NCBI GenBank assembly: GCA_017386585.1
Contig: JAFNPO010000099.1
Location: 1-39,523, forward strand
Reading direction: 5' to 3'
Length of the DNA stretch: 39,523 nt
Origin: Aeriscardovia sp.
GTDB lineage: Bacteria > Actinomycetota > Actinomycetes > Actinomycetales > Bifidobacteriaceae
Part shown: piece after piece, positions 8,090 to 16,592 of the stretch
How positions within the stretch are numbered: position 1 is the stretch's first letter
Layout: every line of letters begins with the position of its first letter
The notes under the pieces: generated by a model
What the model was told of the DNA's origin: nothing
What the model saw: the letters and a program-made list of their open reading frames with translations, nothing else
The model's database searches: none
Program-made: the position numbers and the translations under genes

Positions 8090-9500
8090 TGACATTGACG
8101 TCACGTCGCGGATTGTCGCTTTCTGTGTGCTAGAACGGGTTCGCCGCGACGGCTCGTTCGCCAATCTTCTGCTGCCGGCGGAGTTACGGACCCGTCAAGT
8201 CCATAGTCGTGACGCTGCTTTTGCTACAGAGCTGACATATGGTTGCCTGCGCTGGCTTGGCTTGTGTGACTCGGTTATCTCGGCGGCAGCCAAACGCCCT
8301 TGCTCAAAGATTGATCCGGCAGTTCTGGACGTTCTACGGTTGGGGGTTTACCAGTGGCTATTTATGGCTGTTCCAGCCTACGCTGTTGTCTCCAGTTCCA
8401 TGACGGTGGCGCGCCGTGAAAAGTTGACCCGACAGTCCGGCTTCGTTAACGCAGTGTTGCGCGTAGTGACAGCACGTAGGCGTCAAGAGTGGGAGGCGCT
8501 GGTCGTTTCTCGTATCCCAAAGGAAGACCGGTATGGAAGGCTGGCCGTCCGCTATTCCCATCCGCGCTGGATTGTTGAGCGACTGGATCGCTCGCTGCAG
8601 GCGGCCGCTGCCGCCGATCCGTCGTTAGCGAAAATAACTCTGGAGCAGGTACTGTCCGCTGACAACCAGGCGCCGGCGGTGACCCTGGCGGTTCGGCCCG
8701 GCCTGATGACGCCGAAGGAGATTCTGAGCCAGATCCCATACCGGGCCAAAGGGGAGTCCGGTTTGTGGTCGCCCTTTGCACTCAGGCTTAAAGGCGTAGA
8801 TCCAGGATCGCTACCTGCCGTCCATACCGGCGTGGCTGGCGTGGAGGATGAAGGCAGCCAGCTGACAGCACTGACCGCTGCGATGGCTCCGCTGCCCGGA
8901 TTAGGGACAGAGAAACGCTGGCTGGACTTGTGCGCTGGCCCGGGCGGAAAAACGGCGATGTTGGCCGCTGTCGCACGTCAGCGCAACATCGTGGTTCAGG
9001 CCAATGAGCCAGTACCGCGTCGCGCCCAGCTCGTCCGCGACGCGGTACGCGCACTAACGGACACAGTATCCACCATCACTGAAAGAGACGGGCGCGATTA
9101 CAATCCGTCGCGCGACGGCCTATTCGACCGTGTTCTGGTCGACGTTCCGTGCTCCGGACTAGGAGCGTTGCGTCGCCGTCCAGAAGCGCGCTGGACAAAG
9201 CGCGAGTCCGACATCGCTGACCTAGCCAGCGTGCAAAAGGAGCTGTTGACAGTGGCGACGCTGCTGGTACGTCCCGGCGGTCTCGTCGCGTACGTCACCT
9301 GCTCGCCGGTCCTCGAAGAAACGCGCGCCATTGTGGACGCGGTTCTCGCCGCTGACCCATCTGTGCGCCGGCTTGATGCTGCTGCCGCGATGAAGGTGGC
9401 TGCTCCAAAGGTTCCCGTCGCTAGCACGGGCGACGTTCAGCTGCTATCCGCGCCGCACGACACTGACATGATGTTCGTCAGCCTGCTGACTCGGAACTGA
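8082..9500 (+). CDS. rsmB: 16S rRNA (cytosine-C5)-methyltransferase RsmB (Sun)
   Basis: SAM-dependent enzyme expected to methylate C967 (E. coli numbering) of 16S rRNA. It starts at the GTG at 8082, inside the end of fmt (8-nt overlap); no in-frame ATG is nearby. The N-terminal 150 residues are a NusB-like RNA-binding domain (FANLLLP, YGCLRWLGLCD, FVNAVLR). The methyltransferase half shows the SAM site WLDLCAGPGGKT at about residue 280, DVPCSGLGALRRRPEARW at about residue 353, and YVTCSP at about residue 404; these contain the two cysteines of the m5C mechanism. 472 residues is normal. fmt-rsmB is a classic gene pair. Confidence 0.95.
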   Translation: MSNDIDVTSRIVAFCVLERVRRDGSFANLLLPAELRTRQVHSRDAAFATELTYGCLRWLGLCDSVISAAAKRPCSKIDPAVLDVLRLGVYQWLFMAVPAYAVVSSSMTVARREKLTRQSGFVNAVLRVVTARRRQEWEALVVSRIPKEDRYGRLAVRYSHPRWIVERLDRSLQAAAAADPSLAKITLEQVLSADNQAPAVTLAVRPGLMTPKEILSQIPYRAKGESGLWSPFALRLKGVDPGSLPAVHTGVAGVEDEGSQLTALTAAMAPLPGLGTEKRWLDLCAGPGGKTAMLAAVARQRNIVVQANEPVPRRAQLVRDAVRALTDTVSTITERDGRDYNPSRDGLFDRVLVDVPCSGLGALRRRPEARWTKRESDIADLASVQKELLTVATLLVRPGGLVAYVTCSPVLEETRAIVDAVLAADPSVRRLDAAAAMKVAAPKVPVASTGDVQLLSAPHDTDMMFVSLLTRN

Positions 9501-9609
9501 CGTGAATCCGACGCGGATTCGTCGACGGGAAGTGGACTCGCGTGTGTTGTTCCAGCGCGGAACCGCTTTCTACTTCGCACCGGAACCCAGGGCGGAGCAC
9601 AATGGAGGC

Positions 9610-10332
9610 ATGATCGCTTCGTCTTTCATTGCTGAGGCCGCTGCAGCGGCCGTTGTGCCGTGCGGCTTGTTCGATGCCGGTTTGATTGCGCGCGTCACCA
9701 CGTGGATTCTACGCTTGTTCACCATCGTCGGAGCGCCGGCCGTCGGATTCGGTGAGCTGGCGCAAAGCATTTTCCCGCCGATTGCTAGCGAAGTGATCCT
9801 GCCGATGGCTGGTTTCGCGTCCGCTGAAAGCGCATTCTCGCCGGTGTGTGCTGTCATTTGGGCACTGATTGGCACTATGATTGGCTCGTCCATGGTGTAC
9901 TTCGTGTGCCGTGCTATCAGCATGGGCCGTCTAGTGTCCATTTGTCGGCGCCTACCGGGCCTCCGAGTGGGCCGGATTATTCGTTTCAACGAGCGGTTTA
10001 AGCGCCACGCGTCTGCGTTGGTAGTGATCGGGCGATTCATTCCAGTTGTACGCTCGCTGGTGTGCGTCTTTGCTGGCTTTGCGAAGATGAACTTCCTGCG
10101 TTTCCTATTGCTGATCTTGGCCGACTCGGTGGTCTGGGACTCTCTGCTGCTAGCGTTCGGACACTTTTTCGGGACTCGCTGGTGCCTTGTTTTACACATG
10201 CTTGTCGTGTGCGAAGTGGCGATCTTGGTTATCTGTGCCATTATATTGCTGGCTGCCCTCATCGATTGGCTGGTTGGCTTGTCAGTAATGCACGGTAGGT
10301 CGGAACTGGGTCTGAAGCGGGCGCGGCGCTGA
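9610..10332 (+). CDS. DedA-family membrane protein
   Basis: Predicted inner-membrane protein of the DedA/SNARE-associated family, implicated in lipid carrier recycling and membrane homeostasis. Family hallmarks are the acidic loop IFPPIASEVILPMAGF and the re-entrant motif GRFIPVVRSLVCVFAGFAKM; four or five hydrophobic helices surround them. The start is uncertain. ATG 9610 (240 residues) has GGAGG only 1 nt upstream, which is too close, while GTG 9502, 1 nt after rsmB, extends the frame by 36 unconserved residues and has no ribosome site. Substrate is unknown. A terminator follows. Confidence 0.85.
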   Translation: MIASSFIAEAAAAAVVPCGLFDAGLIARVTTWILRLFTIVGAPAVGFGELAQSIFPPIASEVILPMAGFASAESAFSPVCAVIWALIGTMIGSSMVYFVCRAISMGRLVSICRRLPGLRVGRIIRFNERFKRHASALVVIGRFIPVVRSLVCVFAGFAKMNFLRFLLLILADSVVWDSLLLAFGHFFGTRWCLVLHMLVVCEVAILVICAIILLAALIDWLVGLSVMHGRSELGLKRARR

Positions 10333-10361
10333 TGGAGGGAAAACGGAAGAGGATGTAAGAA

Positions 10362-10394
10362 AAGGGTCGGCGCTGTGGGCGTCGGCCCTTTTTC
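10362..10394. terminator. Strong, probably bidirectional terminator between dedA and hup
   Basis: A 10-bp stem (GGGTCGGCGC against GCGTCGGCCC, two G-U pairs) with a 6-nt loop is followed by a run of five T on the + strand. An A-rich stretch precedes the stem, so it could also serve hup, which is transcribed towards it from the other strand. Confidence 0.85.
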
Positions 10395-10506
10395 TAGGAA
10401 TGTCTCCATTGTTTGAATTCCGCCACCCAGATAGTGCCAGACCTCGGTGTCTAAATTACCGGTAGGTGGTGTGCGGAGCGGACCTACGCCCGTCTGGAGG
10501 GGAACG

Positions 10507-10788
10507 TCACTCGGAAACAGCCTTCTTCAGGAGACTGCCTGCCTGGAGCTTGACGCCATAGCGAGCCGGAATCTTGATGATCTCGTTTGTGCGCGGATTA
10601 CGGCCGGTGCGCGCGGCGCGCTTGACGCGTTCCGCGGAGAAGATGCCAGTGAGTTTGAGGCCTTCTCCGCTCTTCAGGGAATCGATAAGAACTTCCTGGA
10701 ACGCGTTAATTGCCGCTTCTGATTGGGCCTTGGTGAGATTGGACTTCTGCGCGACCTTAGAAACAAGATCCGCCTTGTTGTACGCCAT
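10507..10788 (-). CDS. hup: DNA-binding protein HU
   Basis: Histone-like nucleoid protein that bends and compacts DNA. The 93-residue product has the full HU fold: MAYNKADLVSKVAQ at the start, the GEGLKLTGIFSAERV strand region, the beta-arm signature GRNPRTNEIIKIPA with the DNA-intercalating proline, and a C-terminal helix ending LLKKAVSE. The ATG at 10788 has an AAGGAA site upstream; an upstream in-frame start adds seven unconserved residues. No Lys/Ala-rich tail of the mycobacterial type is present, as expected for Bifidobacteriaceae HU. It is monocistronic, with its own 140-bp upstream region. Confidence 0.96.
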   Translation of the reverse strand: MAYNKADLVSKVAQKSNLTKAQSEAAINAFQEVLIDSLKSGEGLKLTGIFSAERVKRAARTGRNPRTNEIIKIPARYGVKLQAGSLLKKAVSE

Positions 10789-10868
10789 GATGTGTTCCTT
10801 ACTTCTCAAGTGGGAAGGGCGGACGACGCTTTCATGGAGTTGTCGCCGTGGCGCCCAAATGCGGTTAA

Positions 10869-10874
10869 ATCATA
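10869..10874 (-). promoter_or_regulatory. Candidate hup promoter -10
   Basis: On the - strand the hexamer reads TATGAT, about 80 nt upstream of the hup start. No good -35 is found at 17 nt; the nearest candidate (TTTCAA) is 20 nt away. Motif seen, function inferred. Confidence 0.35.
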
Positions 10875-10951
10875 ACTCTGAATACGTAGAAACCTTGAAA
10901 TGACGCGGTTGATAGGGTTTTTGTTTGCAATCTGCTCACAATGAAACAATG

Positions 10952-13405
10952 TCAGAGCAGGTTCTTTTTCTCCATCCATTTCATGTAGATGCCGCCGAGC
11001 ACCATGCGCAGCCAGTAAGTCTCGACGCGAAACAGAAGCGTAGCGGACACTGCGATGGTGGGCGGCACACCAATTCCAATGAATGTCGCCGACAGAACGG
11101 CCTCGATAGCACCCAGACCGCCCGGCGTGGGAATGGCCTGGCCGATTGCGTTCGCCAGGAGGAAGAGGAAGATGGTCTCGATGAAGTCGGCGTGGTAGTT
11201 GAACGCGAAGAGCGAAAACCAGAAAGCCATGGCTAGTGTCGTATTTTGGATGATAGAGCCACACATCGAAATCAGCAGCGTGGTGGGATGGGAAAAGAGT
11301 TCTAGGAGCTGACGGCTGTACGAGCGCAACGTCGGCACGACTTTGTTGTGTACCCAGACGCGCACCGGCGGGATGATCATGGCCACGGCGCAGGCTGCTC
11401 CCAGCAGCCCAATAACGATGATGACTGTCTTGCCGGGTAGCACGTTCTGCAAGGCGTTTTGACCGGTGAAGACGCCCAGGATGATGAACATGAGGAGCGT
11501 AGTAGTGAACTCGGCTACCATGTCAGCGGACGTGATGGCAGTGGCACGCGTGCTCTGGTAACCGATCTTGCGTAGGAAGGTAAAGTTAACAGCGACCGGT
11601 CCGGCGAGAGCCGGCATGGACACTGCCGTGAAGCTGGCAGCAGCCTGTGTTCCTAGGATGCCGAGGTAGTGTCCTTTGCGTTTATCGGGATCGATAAAAG
11701 AGCCGAAGGCGATGCCCGAGCCGGACCAAGAGACTAGCCCGATGAGGAAACCGGCCAGACCCCACCACGGATCGGCATCCTTGACAGCCTTGATAACCTG
11801 CTCAAAGTTGAGCTGAGTAAACACGACGACGAGTGCGACAACCACCAGCAGAGCCGTGACGAAGCGACGCACGCTGAAACGCGCCAGCTGCACCGGCTGA
11901 GCGGCCTCCAAATTTTCCGTAGGGTTCAGGGCCTCCAGGTCGGAACGCAGAGTCTTGAGCAGATGCTTATTCCAGCCGGTGGCCTGCTTGGTGGGTTTAG
12001 GCACGGCGATGCTTTGGGTATAGGGGGCGATGGATGCCAGCTGCTGGCGTGTCATCACTTTCTGTGCCAGGCTAATTGTCCGGTCGATACCGAGGGCGGT
12101 GCTGAGCAGAGCCAGCAGCTGCACGCGGTCGATTTGCTTGTGGGCGTTCGTGGAGATGATGTCACCGTAGGACCAACCGCCGATGACCGGAGTCCCGTCG
12201 GCGGCGCGGCCGATGCAGGCGGGTGTTAGCTCTCGGTGTGAAATGCCGTGACTGTGTGCAGTCTCCATATCGGTCAGCAGGTGGACAACGTCACCGTCGG
12301 ATAACGCCGCCAAGTCGGCTTGCTTGACGGGATGCTCCGGCTGATTGAAAACGAGGAACGTGGATTCACCAGTCGCGCCGATAGCGATAGGATCCGGTAC
12401 GGGTAGCCCAATGCGCCCCAAGCTCAAGAGCATCGTCAGATGATGCTCGGTCATGTCGCGAGCGGAACGGTCCTTGCGGATGGTTAGACCCTCCATAGTG
12501 ACGGTCTTCCATAGCTGTGAGAGGTAGTCGATGGCATGCTCCTGTTCGTCGTTGACGGAGACAACGAGTCGGCGACCGTCCTTTGTCACCGCCGTATAGA
12601 GGCGCGACAGGTCCGACAGGTCATCCATGAAGCTCGGGACCTTGTCAGGACAGTCGGATTGCCGGACGAGTGAAACAAGGTCGAAGCCAACACCCTGCAG
12701 CGCGGTCACCAGCTGCTGACCCCAGGCTCCGGTGCTGGGGGTACCAATCGAGAAACGAAGCGCTAGACCTAGAGCGTAGCCCATGGACAAGGAGACAAGC
12801 AGGCTCGTCAGGGTGATGCCTCCAGATGCGAGAACGATGAAGGCCAGCGCATAGAATACGTCCCACGTCCACCGAATGCGGGTGCGAATGCTGCGGTTGT
12901 TAGCAGCCGTCAGGAAGGCTCCAATGGTGGTGAATAGCTCAAATGGTCCGGTGCCAAACCAATTGCTGGCATGAGTGATGAGCGTACCCAACGGACTGGT
13001 GGGGAAGCGGAGGATAACGAAGGCGAAGACGCTGGAAACGAGGAAGCCAGCGAACAAACCACTCGCAGCCGTTACGGACGGTAGCCACAGCTTAGCCATA
13101 AGAAGCTGGACAAACACGACGGCGACAATGCCCACCATCGTCAGTGACAGGATGAACGCAAGCGGCAGCTGAACGAGCCAGTGCAAATTGGTGCCGGCAT
13201 GGCGCACGTCGCCTTCGATACCGCTGGCTGTTTCCCGTAGCCAGACGGCGACGACAAGGACGAGGATCGTAAACGCGAAGGCAATCACTGCTCTGACGAG
13301 GTTACTCCAGTCACGCACCCGTTTTGGAGCGGAGTCGACGATAGACACGGGCTGCGATGCGGCGGACGCGTCGACAGGTTCACCGGATGTATTCGCTGTT
13401 TTCAC
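10952..13405 (-). CDS. Large membrane protein: TM block, kinase-like domain, LPG-synthase/flippase TM domain
   Basis: The 817-residue integral membrane protein has three parts. Residues 1-240 hold about six hydrophobic helices. Residues 250-460 resemble a protein-kinase/APH-like fold (LVVSVNDEQEHAIDYL, then a catalytic-loop-like SHRELTP at about 389-395). The C-terminal 300 residues form an AglD/MprF-type flippase domain (PTPGGLGAIEAVLSA, FRVETYWLRMVLGG). The catalytic Asp of HRD is Glu and no DFG triad is seen (the spot reads GGWSYGD), so the middle domain is probably a pseudokinase. Related actinobacterial proteins are annotated as lysylphosphatidylglycerol synthase TM-domain proteins. No aminoacyl-transferase domain is present, so lipid or glycolipid flipping is the likelier role. 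The GTG start overlaps the purB stop by 4 nt (GTGA). Confidence 0.8.
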   Translation of the reverse strand: MKTANTSGEPVDASAASQPVSIVDSAPKRVRDWSNLVRAVIAFAFTILVLVVAVWLRETASGIEGDVRHAGTNLHWLVQLPLAFILSLTMVGIVAVVFVQLLMAKLWLPSVTAASGLFAGFLVSSVFAFVILRFPTSPLGTLITHASNWFGTGPFELFTTIGAFLTAANNRSIRTRIRWTWDVFYALAFIVLASGGITLTSLLVSLSMGYALGLALRFSIGTPSTGAWGQQLVTALQGVGFDLVSLVRQSDCPDKVPSFMDDLSDLSRLYTAVTKDGRRLVVSVNDEQEHAIDYLSQLWKTVTMEGLTIRKDRSARDMTEHHLTMLLSLGRIGLPVPDPIAIGATGESTFLVFNQPEHPVKQADLAALSDGDVVHLLTDMETAHSHGISHRELTPACIGRAADGTPVIGGWSYGDIISTNAHKQIDRVQLLALLSTALGIDRTISLAQKVMTRQQLASIAPYTQSIAVPKPTKQATGWNKHLLKTLRSDLEALNPTENLEAAQPVQLARFSVRRFVTALLVVVALVVVFTQLNFEQVIKAVKDADPWWGLAGFLIGLVSWSGSGIAFGSFIDPDKRKGHYLGILGTQAAASFTAVSMPALAGPVAVNFTFLRKIGYQSTRATAITSADMVAEFTTTLLMFIILGVFTGQNALQNVLPGKTVIIVIGLLGAACAVAMIIPPVRVWVHNKVVPTLRSYSRQLLELFSHPTTLLISMCGSIIQNTTLAMAFWFSLFAFNYHADFIETIFLFLLANAIGQAIPTPGGLGAIEAVLSATFIGIGVPPTIAVSATLLFRVETYWLRMVLGGIYMKWMEKKNLL

Positions 13406-14883
13406 TTTTTTCCTGCGCTTTCGCTGGGAGTCGGAGAGGCTTTCCAGTCTAATTGGGATTCCGTGCGCGCGATGGCAGACGCCAGGCCCGTGCAGTCACG
13501 AGGCGACAGAGACAGGAGCAGTTCGCGCGCGGTCGGCGGCAGAGAGAATCGTTCCAGCAGAGCATGGATAGCGTCGCGGCTGGCTGTTTCGCCACGCAGT
13601 GCGTCCTTGACTCGCTCGTAGGGACGGTCCAGACTGGCGTCGCCGGCGAGGCTCTGGGCGCGCATCACCGTCTGGATGGGTTCTCCTAAGACCTCCCAAT
13701 GCGCGTCCAGCTCTTGCTCGAGGAACGCTTTGTCCGGCTCGATGGACCGCATTCCGCGTAGTAGGTTGGTCAGCGCGAGCAGGGAGTAGCCGAACGCCAT
13801 GCCAATGTTGCGCAACATCGTGGAATCGGTGAGGTCGCGCTGCCACCGCGATTCAACCAAAGCAGCGCTCAACTCATCAAATAGAGCGCAGGAAAGCTCA
13901 AAGTTGGCCTCCGCATTCTCAAAGCTGATGGGATTAACCTTGTGCGGCATGGTGGAAGAGCCCGTCGCACCGGGAACGGGAATCTGCCGGAAGACGCCGC
14001 GTGAGACATACATCCAGCAGTCGACGCACAGCCCATGACAAACGCGGTTGGTGTGGGAGACAGCCCCGTAGAGTTCGGCCTGCCAGTCGTGGCTTTCGAT
14101 TTGTGTGGTGCAAGGGTTCCAGGACAAACCCATTCGGTTTTCCACGAAATCACGGGAAATGGCCAGCCAGTCGACATCCGGTAGGACCACGCGATGTACA
14201 CCGAACACCCCCGTCGCACCGTTGAACTTGCCCAGGTACTTCTGGCCAGCAACGCGTCGGCGCTGACGCTTGAGCCGGTGCGCTGTCACAGCCGCCTCCT
14301 TGCCCAAGGTCGTGGGCATCGCCGGCTGGCCGTGCGTCATCGCCAGCATCGGGACGTCGGCCTCGTCGTGAGCAGCCTGATTGAGGAACGCGATGACCCG
14401 GTCCAACGCCGGCAGCCAGATCTGTGTCACCGCCCCGCGTACACAGCGGGCATAGGCAAGGTTATTGACGTCCTCAGACGTGCAGCAGAAGTGGACCAGC
14501 GGTCGCAACCGCGTCAGTTCCGTAGAACGCCTCAGCGCAGTTTCAGCTTCTCTAAGCCGACGGTCACAGTAGTATTCGATGGCTTTGACGTCGTGCCTCG
14601 TCCGTTTCTCGAGGTCGTACAGCTCCCTGACACTCTTCGGACCAAAGTTGCGCGGGATGCTCCGCAGGTAGTCCTTCTCATCGAGGGACAGCGGCTCAAC
14701 GCCGTCCAGCCCCAGGTCGCCAGCATGGTCTGTCAGGTAGACGAGCCATTCGGTCTCGACCACCAGGCGCTCGCGGTTCAGGGCCGGTTCCGAAAGCCAG
14801 TTGACCAGCGGTCGCGTGTAACGCGCGTAGCGGCCGTCAAGGGGATTGAGCGCGATAGGCGGCTTACAGTGGGAGAAATCCAT
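13402..14883 (-). CDS. purB: Adenylosuccinate lyase
   Basis: Catalyses two fumarate-releasing steps of purine synthesis (SAICAR to AICAR, and adenylosuccinate to AMP). The 493-residue product carries the fumarase/aspartase superfamily regions: TSEDVNNLAYA, the His loop MTHGQPAMPTTLGKE, and the signature SSTMPHKVNPISFENAE at about residues 308-324. It is of the longer, E. coli-like PurB type. The ATG at 14883 begins MDFSHCKPPIALNPLDGRY, a normal PurB start. The stop overlaps the flippase-like gene by 4 nt, so the two are co-translated although no metabolic link is evident. A -10-like hexamer sits 6 nt before the ATG. Confidence 0.96.
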   Translation of the reverse strand: MDFSHCKPPIALNPLDGRYARYTRPLVNWLSEPALNRERLVVETEWLVYLTDHAGDLGLDGVEPLSLDEKDYLRSIPRNFGPKSVRELYDLEKRTRHDVKAIEYYCDRRLREAETALRRSTELTRLRPLVHFCCTSEDVNNLAYARCVRGAVTQIWLPALDRVIAFLNQAAHDEADVPMLAMTHGQPAMPTTLGKEAAVTAHRLKRQRRRVAGQKYLGKFNGATGVFGVHRVVLPDVDWLAISRDFVENRMGLSWNPCTTQIESHDWQAELYGAVSHTNRVCHGLCVDCWMYVSRGVFRQIPVPGATGSSTMPHKVNPISFENAEANFELSCALFDELSAALVESRWQRDLTDSTMLRNIGMAFGYSLLALTNLLRGMRSIEPDKAFLEQELDAHWEVLGEPIQTVMRAQSLAGDASLDRPYERVKDALRGETASRDAIHALLERFSLPPTARELLLSLSPRDCTGLASAIARTESQLDWKASPTPSESAGKK

Positions 14884-14889
14884 AGTTCC

Positions 14890-14895
14890 AGCCTA
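14890..14895 (-). promoter_or_regulatory. Candidate purB -10 giving a leaderless mRNA
   Basis: On the - strand TAGGCT is followed by 6 nt and then the purB ATG, the spacing expected if transcription starts at or next to the start codon. There is no clear Shine-Dalgarno site in these bases. Leaderless mRNAs are common in actinobacteria. The -35 is weak. Confidence 0.3.
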
Positions 14896-15758
14896 CTTCG
14901 GTAACAGCCATTTCAGGCTTCGGAGAGAATTAAACAGCTTCAAGGGCATGAAATGCCGCATCTCGGTGAGTTGGTCGTCCAATGTGTTCCCGCAATGACG
15001 TTTATCTCGTTCGACAGAAGGGTTAACGTGACAGATGGGATATCCATCAATTCTCTCGGTGGCGTTTTAGCCCGTGCATAGACTCCGACCGGTCCTTCTC
15101 GTCCAAACCCGTTATTCCGCATGGCTACACACCCTCGTTAGGAATGTCTAATCCTGGGCGCGATAGCGGGCAGGATTCACCGAAGTGGTGATCCTATCGA
15201 GAACAAGGAGGGGTGCTGTTGTTCTCTCAAGGCTGCTCAGCTACGGTTTCTCGGATAGTATGCCCGACGATGGAAAAACTGGCCGTCACGATGGGCGCGA
15301 CGTTGCAGGTCGCAGCATTGCCTGCGAGGCTCACTGTGTTAACCGGCCGGTCGTCCCCCGCAGCGTGTGGGTTGGCGTTGCTGCGCTTATCAGCTGGAGA
15401 TTCTGCAGCTGCTCATCAGTGATTCCAAATGGTTTGAGTTAGTTCCTGAGGGCAGACCACCTCGGGGTTTGCTTCGGACAGTGCCTGATAGTGCCGCACA
15501 GTGACGGTACCTAAGGAACAATTTTTCTGGGTGGGGACGGTTAGGGTATTGCTGGATAAGCCTGCCAGCAGAAAGAACGCGCTCAGACACGCCGTGCGAA
15601 TCTCAACAGAATGGATTTCGCTTTGAAACAGGGCTTGAGCACTAGGGGAGCTAGCAGGTTGGTCGGCTCGTTGACAGCAGGAAGGAATGATGCTATCGAT
15701 GCTTGTAGAATTTTCCTCTCCCCGAGTACTGGTGCCAGCAGCAGTCGGTCGCTGGCAT

Positions 15759-15794
15759 TGAGTAGGCGTTTCGCCTTGGCGAAACGCCTACTCA
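15759..15794. repeat. Perfect palindrome, 17-bp arms, 2-nt centre
   Basis: TGAGTAGGCGTTTCGCC (15759-15775), TT, GGCGAAACGCCTACTCA (15778-15794). The arms are exact reverse complements. There is no T-run on either side, so it is not a standard intrinsic terminator. It lies about 200 nt beyond the stop of the last VWA-operon gene, in the direction of its transcription. Confidence 0.95.
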
Positions 15795-15995
15795 CCCAAA
15801 TTTTCAATGCCGCCAATTGCTGTGGAAGCGACACACAGCGTCGTTCAGGCAGCGAATCCGTCCTCCGGGAGTTCACCCAGGGGCTGAAGAAACCAGGCGT
15901 TCGCAGCAACAGCAATGATTCGGATAGGTTCAGGGTCATCAGCCGATCCGAGGGATAGCCATGAGAAAAGGAGTCGAAGGATGCGAGCGTTCGGA

Positions 15996-16592
15996 TTACC
16001 AGGGCTGCGTCGTGGTGACGTGTGTTGGCGCAGCAGCGGTGCCGTCGGCGGTCGAAGAGTCGTTCACAGTGTTCTGTCGCAGCAGGGAGTCCAGTTTCGT
16101 CTGATCCTGCGATTCCTGCGTCCGTTCCTGCGCTTCCTGAATCGCCTGATTCCGTGCAGCGTCCGTCGATTGCGACGACGAAGACGGCGATGAAGTCGAC
16201 GAGGACGGCGCTGGGGAGGCACCCGCTTGCTTAACGTTCTGGTCGGCAGCCTCTTCGTTTTTCTTCTGGATTGTCGTGAGCTTGACGTCTAGCGACTTGC
16301 TGGCCTGTTGAGCCGAGCGGATGGCCTTGCTGACACGCCGTGCCTGGAACAACGACGTCGACGCTTCTGACGCCAGCTGCTCATTGACCTGCGACTGGGA
16401 GCGCTGCAGTGCCGAGATGTCTGGGTCTTTCTGAGAAGCGGAGATTATATTGCTCTGCAGCAGCGCTGCTGTGGCGTTATAACGGCGTGACACCGACCAG
16501 TTCAACAGCGCCGCCGCCGCGGCGGCGAGGAACACGAGGGCGCACAGGACGCTGACGATGATGCGGAGCACTGTGGAACGTTTGGCTGTCAC
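15996..16592 (-). CDS. Ser-rich membrane-anchored protein at the end of the MoxR/VWA operon
   Basis: I do not recognise a named family. The 198-residue product has one N-terminal membrane helix (about residues 8-32), a Gln/Ala/Ser-rich and probably helical external part (QSQVNEQLASEAS, RVSKAIRSAQQASKSL), and then a low-complexity Ser/Pro stretch and Gln/Thr-rich tail with no cysteines. GTG 16592 is chosen because it overlaps the preceding VWA stop by 4 nt (GTGA) and has AGGAGG just upstream. An upstream in-frame start would lie inside the VWA gene. Position and coupling suggest it works with the VWA proteins at the membrane, perhaps as a scaffold or partner. Function is unknown. Confidence 0.8.
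   Translation of the reverse strand: MTAKRSTVLRIIVSVLCALVFLAAAAAALLNWSVSRRYNATAALLQSNIISASQKDPDISALQRSQSQVNEQLASEASTSLFQARRVSKAIRSAQQASKSLDVKLTTIQKKNEEAADQNVKQAGASPAPSSSTSSPSSSSQSTDAARNQAIQEAQERTQESQDQTKLDSLLRQNTVNDSSTADGTAAAPTHVTTTQPW

Larger units (their letters stand above)
14884..15995. other. 1.1-kb stretch with no convincing gene
   Basis: Between the divergent-free end of the VWA operon and the purB start I see only short open frames (60-118 codons) with no family motif. A 118-codon frame on the - strand (15583-15939) and a 115-codon frame on the + strand (15611-15958) overlap each other and cross the palindrome at 15759-15794. They have no obvious ribosome sites and look like chance or decayed coding sequence. 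No tRNA fold or SRP/tmRNA signature was noticed. The part next to purB must hold the purB promoter. Confidence 0.5.

Noticed and set aside
15583-15958. Overlapping frames of 118 (-) and 115 (+) codons around the palindrome
   Set aside because: No motif, no good ribosome site, and they contradict each other. I describe the region as lacking a convincing gene and do not call either.
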